A DNA stretch of 64,000 nt from the NCBI GenBank assembly GCA_013396655.1, contig WBMV01003156.1:248001-312000 (forward strand), in the 5' to 3' direction. Source of the stretch: Campylorhamphus procurvoides (lineage: Eukaryota; Chordata; Aves; Passeriformes; Dendrocolaptidae). Positions 60,971 through 64,000 of this stretch are shown here, one piece after another; positions within the stretch are counted from its first letter, which is position 1; each line of letters begins with the position of its first letter. Both the position numbers and the translations under genes were made by a program. The notes beneath the pieces were generated by a model. The model had not been told where the DNA came from. It was given only the letters and a program-made list of their open reading frames with translations, and made no database searches.

Positions 60971-63465
60971 AGTAATAGTAGGATTTGACCAACAACACTA
61001 CTAGTAGTGAGAACTGGTAACAACTATGTCAAGTATGTGGGGGAAAACCACGTCCTTTAACTATTAATGGAATTCATTCTCAGTTGTCTATTAAAATTAT
61101 TTTGATCCAGTAGAAGAAGAAAGATATACACATTTTGAGAAGGATATTTTAAACTTGAAGTAATTTTGATTTATATTTATTTGGAAACAGCTTTTTTAAC
61201 TATAGTTATACATACACAGGAAAAATAAATACAAACCAAAGTAAAAACCAAAAAAATACAACCCAAACTACATGTAAGTACAAGCCAAATTATATCAGTG
61301 ACCAGACTTTTTAATTCAAAAAGAAAGTTATTGGAAATAAAAAGTGTGTCTAAAAAAAGAGAAACTGAGTACAACCAACATGAATACTGTTGCAGAAAAC
61401 TAACAGAGTCATAGGTTAGAGAGGGAATGGAAACCAGCTGCCTGATGTGGTTATTCTAGAATATCTACAGCAAAACCCTTACCTGAACATGTAAAATACA
61501 CAGACTGAGACCTGAAAGCCTGTGCTTCGAATGATATGAACTCTCAACAACCCATAACTATGTGTATCTGTCATAATAGGTGAAAGCAGAATCAGCCAGA
61601 AAGTCAACACAAGAACCAGATGCCACTGCTGGGAAAAAAAAAAAATGAAGCATATAGTTTTTTGTCTTGTGCCCTCTAAATTCAACTATTTATTAGTGAC
61701 CAGATTGGTTTTGGAATAGAAAGAGGACTATACAGATTAGTGAGCCTTAAAGTGTTCTTTCTTATAGACACCTACATAAAGAGATGGTCCAAAGCATTTG
61801 GGCCATGTTTGCTGACATTGAAAAGGGTCAGTGTATTTAGAAAATTCCTTCCTTTTTATGTTTACAGACTCTGTGCATGTGCACGCTGGGTAGAATTCAG
61901 GTCTAGATTAGTGTTTCACATGTTACAGATGATTGTGCTCATTGAAAAATGTTCAGTGCTGCTACTTTCCCTACTCCAAGAACTTTTCTACTGCAAAATA
62001 TGAACAAAACTAAAGAAAAATACAGATGCATATTTTGTAGTCTGTTTTCATTGAAAATGAACAAGTTGTTCTTTTTATTAATTCATCAATTCCATGTGAT
62101 TTCCTATGCAGGGTCATTAACAACCTCTGTAATTAAGGGTGCAGACATGTTCTAATTCCATTAATCACTTTTCAGTGGCTTCTAGTCTTATGCAATTGTT
62201 ACCTTTTCCTTTAAAATGCGCCAAGATTCTGTTGTGTTTGAAAGGAAATTGTCTCACAGGTATTGGAGAAGTAGTTTGGCCATTTTTGAGAATGAAGGAT
62301 CATTTTCTCACATATTAAAATTAGTGTTTTATACAAAAACCCAGCGGATAGTTGAGTTTTGAAATAAAAAAAACAAACAACTTTAGTGAAATACTTCCAT
62401 AAGGCTGCATTATGCTGAGGAATATAGTAGAAAACATAAGAATGTTTGGTGACTGACTTTGTATGAGCTTATGAAAGCTGTGTTGTGGAAATATACTGAA
62501 GATATTAATAGGTGGAGCTAAAAGTCATATTTTCAAACCTATGCATTTCCCAGCTTTCAGTAAATTCACCAAGCTTTCAAAAGATGTTGTCGTTTACTCA
62601 TATTTCACCCTAGATAACATCCATACAAGGGATTCTCTGCTAGGAAGACATAAAGAGTATTCCTTAGTTTCTGTAACAACAGATATACCTACACCCACTA
62701 AAAAATCTAGGCTGAAGAAGACAGGAATAATTGTTGATGGGGAAAAAAAAAAGACCAAACCCAAAACAGTATACTGTAATTATCTCACAAATTACATGTA
62801 AACCCAAGACTATCAGAGTATCATTTTCCCATTTATGTTACTTTATATACCAATGGAATATTACTTTGTGATATTTTATGAATACTGAATAATCAGGACA
62901 GATCCATTTCTTTAGAAGATTTTCTAGATTTTTCAAAACTTTCAGAGGGACTTAGAACCCTTATTTAAGTGTGATGTTACCTTTAGGAAGATATTCTTTT
63001 GATCAATAGTAGTCTTTGCTACTCGCCAGTGGGAGAAAGCAGAAATATTCAGAAGACCACTTCAGAAGATAAATGCAAGTTATAGACAAATTTTTTCTTT
63101 GATTACCATTTTTATCTACATATGGTACAGGAACTGCCTACTTCATGTAAAAATGCACTTCTGGAGACTGCAGTTTAGCAAAGTTTACTGCAGTATATCA
63201 AATTACAGAAATTCATTTGTCCAAAACAAAGTCAACTGAAAACACTTGTGTAGGAAAAGGAATGGTAGAGTGTCTGAGGATGGGGTTCAGCTGCTCTGAG
63301 GTGGAGCCATGGTCCCATGTGGGCGTACCAGACAGATCATAGGGCCCTTTGTGCCTAGCAGATAAGCAATCATGTTTGCTCTGGTTCCTACCCCAGACCT
63401 CATTTTTTCTTGACAGTTCAAGAATTTTGGTTAAATGCTTCTGTTAAAAGAAGTAAACACATACA

Positions 63466-63496
63466 CCCCCCNNNNNNNNNNNNNNNNNNCCCCCCC
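63466..63496. other. Assembly gap inside a poly-C tract
   Basis: Six C (63466-63471), 18 N (63472-63489), then seven C (63490-63496), then A-rich 'aaaccaacc'. The gap is bounded on both sides by C runs, so the true sequence is probably an unresolved poly-C (poly-G on the other strand) stretch; the N count may not equal the missing length. Confidence 0.9.
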
Positions 63497-63609
63497 AAAC
63501 CAACCAATTAAATCAAACCAAAACAAACCAGCTCTCTTGGCTTCTTCAGGAATGATCTTTTTTATCTTATCATTTTTTGCCTAAAGTAATTCTTAGAGAC
63601 TGAGAGCAA

Positions 63610-63637
63610 AATCAGTCACCTTACTGGGTGACTGATT
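63610..63637. other. Perfect 11-bp hairpin
   Basis: AATCAGTCACC (63610-63620), loop TTACTG, GGTGACTGATT (63627-63637). One mismatch outward, then two more pairs. The strongest compact inverted repeat I found in the last 3 kb. Confidence 0.85.
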
Positions 63638-64000
63638 GTGCATTCTGGGTTACACTTTCTAAAATACTGAGAGTTATTAAGTCAGTCAAGTAGTATCGGT
63701 TCCATTTGTCATCAGAAATTTGTATTCAGTGGTTGGTATACCTTTAACTGGTTTATCTGGTTTATAAAATAGACCTCAGTTGAGTATATTATTTGTCTCA
63801 CAAACAGTCCACAACAGTCAGATGTGGATTTTTAAAAATGTTTCAGAAAATGCTGTAAGTGTTCATGTAATTTCCTCTCAGAGAATACTTTAATAACAGA
63901 GTTCTAAATTCTAACAGCAACATACATATACACATGTCTGGAAAAACAAAAAAAAAATCAGAAAATCAGTAATCAGAAAAAAATTGCTAATTCCTTTCAG

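Larger units (their letters stand above)
60971..64000. other. Unique A+T-rich spacer
   Basis: No supported gene. Contains an A run (61634-61645), a poly-C/assembly gap (63466-63496) and an 11-bp hairpin (63610-63637). Open frames at 61740-62003 and 62541-62801 lack any recognised domain. Confidence 0.5.

Overview
This looks like an A+T-rich, gene-poor stretch of a bird nuclear genome. The evidence is its repeats. There are seven clear fragments of the chicken-repeat-1 (CR1) LINE family, several ending in the typical ATTCTGTGAT-type 3' tail. There are also solo long terminal repeats (LTRs) of endogenous-retrovirus types common in avian genomes, and very old amniote repeats (MIR-like SINE remnants and another old family). 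I cannot fix the bird group from the window; a songbird is plausible from the LTR types, but that is inference. One isolated N (36208) and an 18-N gap inside a poly-C run (63472-63489) show a draft assembly.

No protein-coding exon, tRNA, rRNA or CRISPR array can be supported. The longest open frames are about 60-109 codons. Composition is roughly two thirds A+T by eye, so stop-free runs of this length are expected by chance. The ones with recognisable protein similarity are decayed CR1 reverse-transcriptase remnants.

Layout: 1-628 CR1 (+); 629-3519 A+T-rich; 3520-4365 CR1 (+); 4366-9957 unique, with a short G+C-richer patch; 9958-10530 CR1 (+); 11000-11573 solo LTR (-); 11574-19288 unique, with a G+C-rich island at 17.56-17.83 kb; 19289-19867 a second type of solo LTR (+); 20368-20776 CR1 (+); 20777-29191 unique; 29192-29765 solo LTR (+), the same family as the 11-kb copy; 30.19-30.30 kb homopurine tract; 32.43-32.78 kb probable LTR; 36.24-37.25 kb G+C-richer block holding a CR1 (+); 37.25-57.5 kb long unique desert with microsatellites, an interrupted CR1 tail, MIR-like and other ancient repeat scraps; 57516-57835 CR1 (+); 60.2-60.4 kb possible LTR end; 60910-60970 CR1 tail (+); then unique sequence with the poly-C gap.

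Nothing here forms a pathway. The window reads as a gene desert or a very large intron shaped by retroelement insertion and decay. The points most worth a second look are the two inverted same-family LTRs, whose promoter and polyadenylation signals have diverged; the promoter-plus-poly(A) module at 32.6 kb; the uniform orientation of all CR1 copies; several compact perfect hairpins; and a TEAD/E-box motif cluster at 52.2 kb. I found no convincing new gene system.
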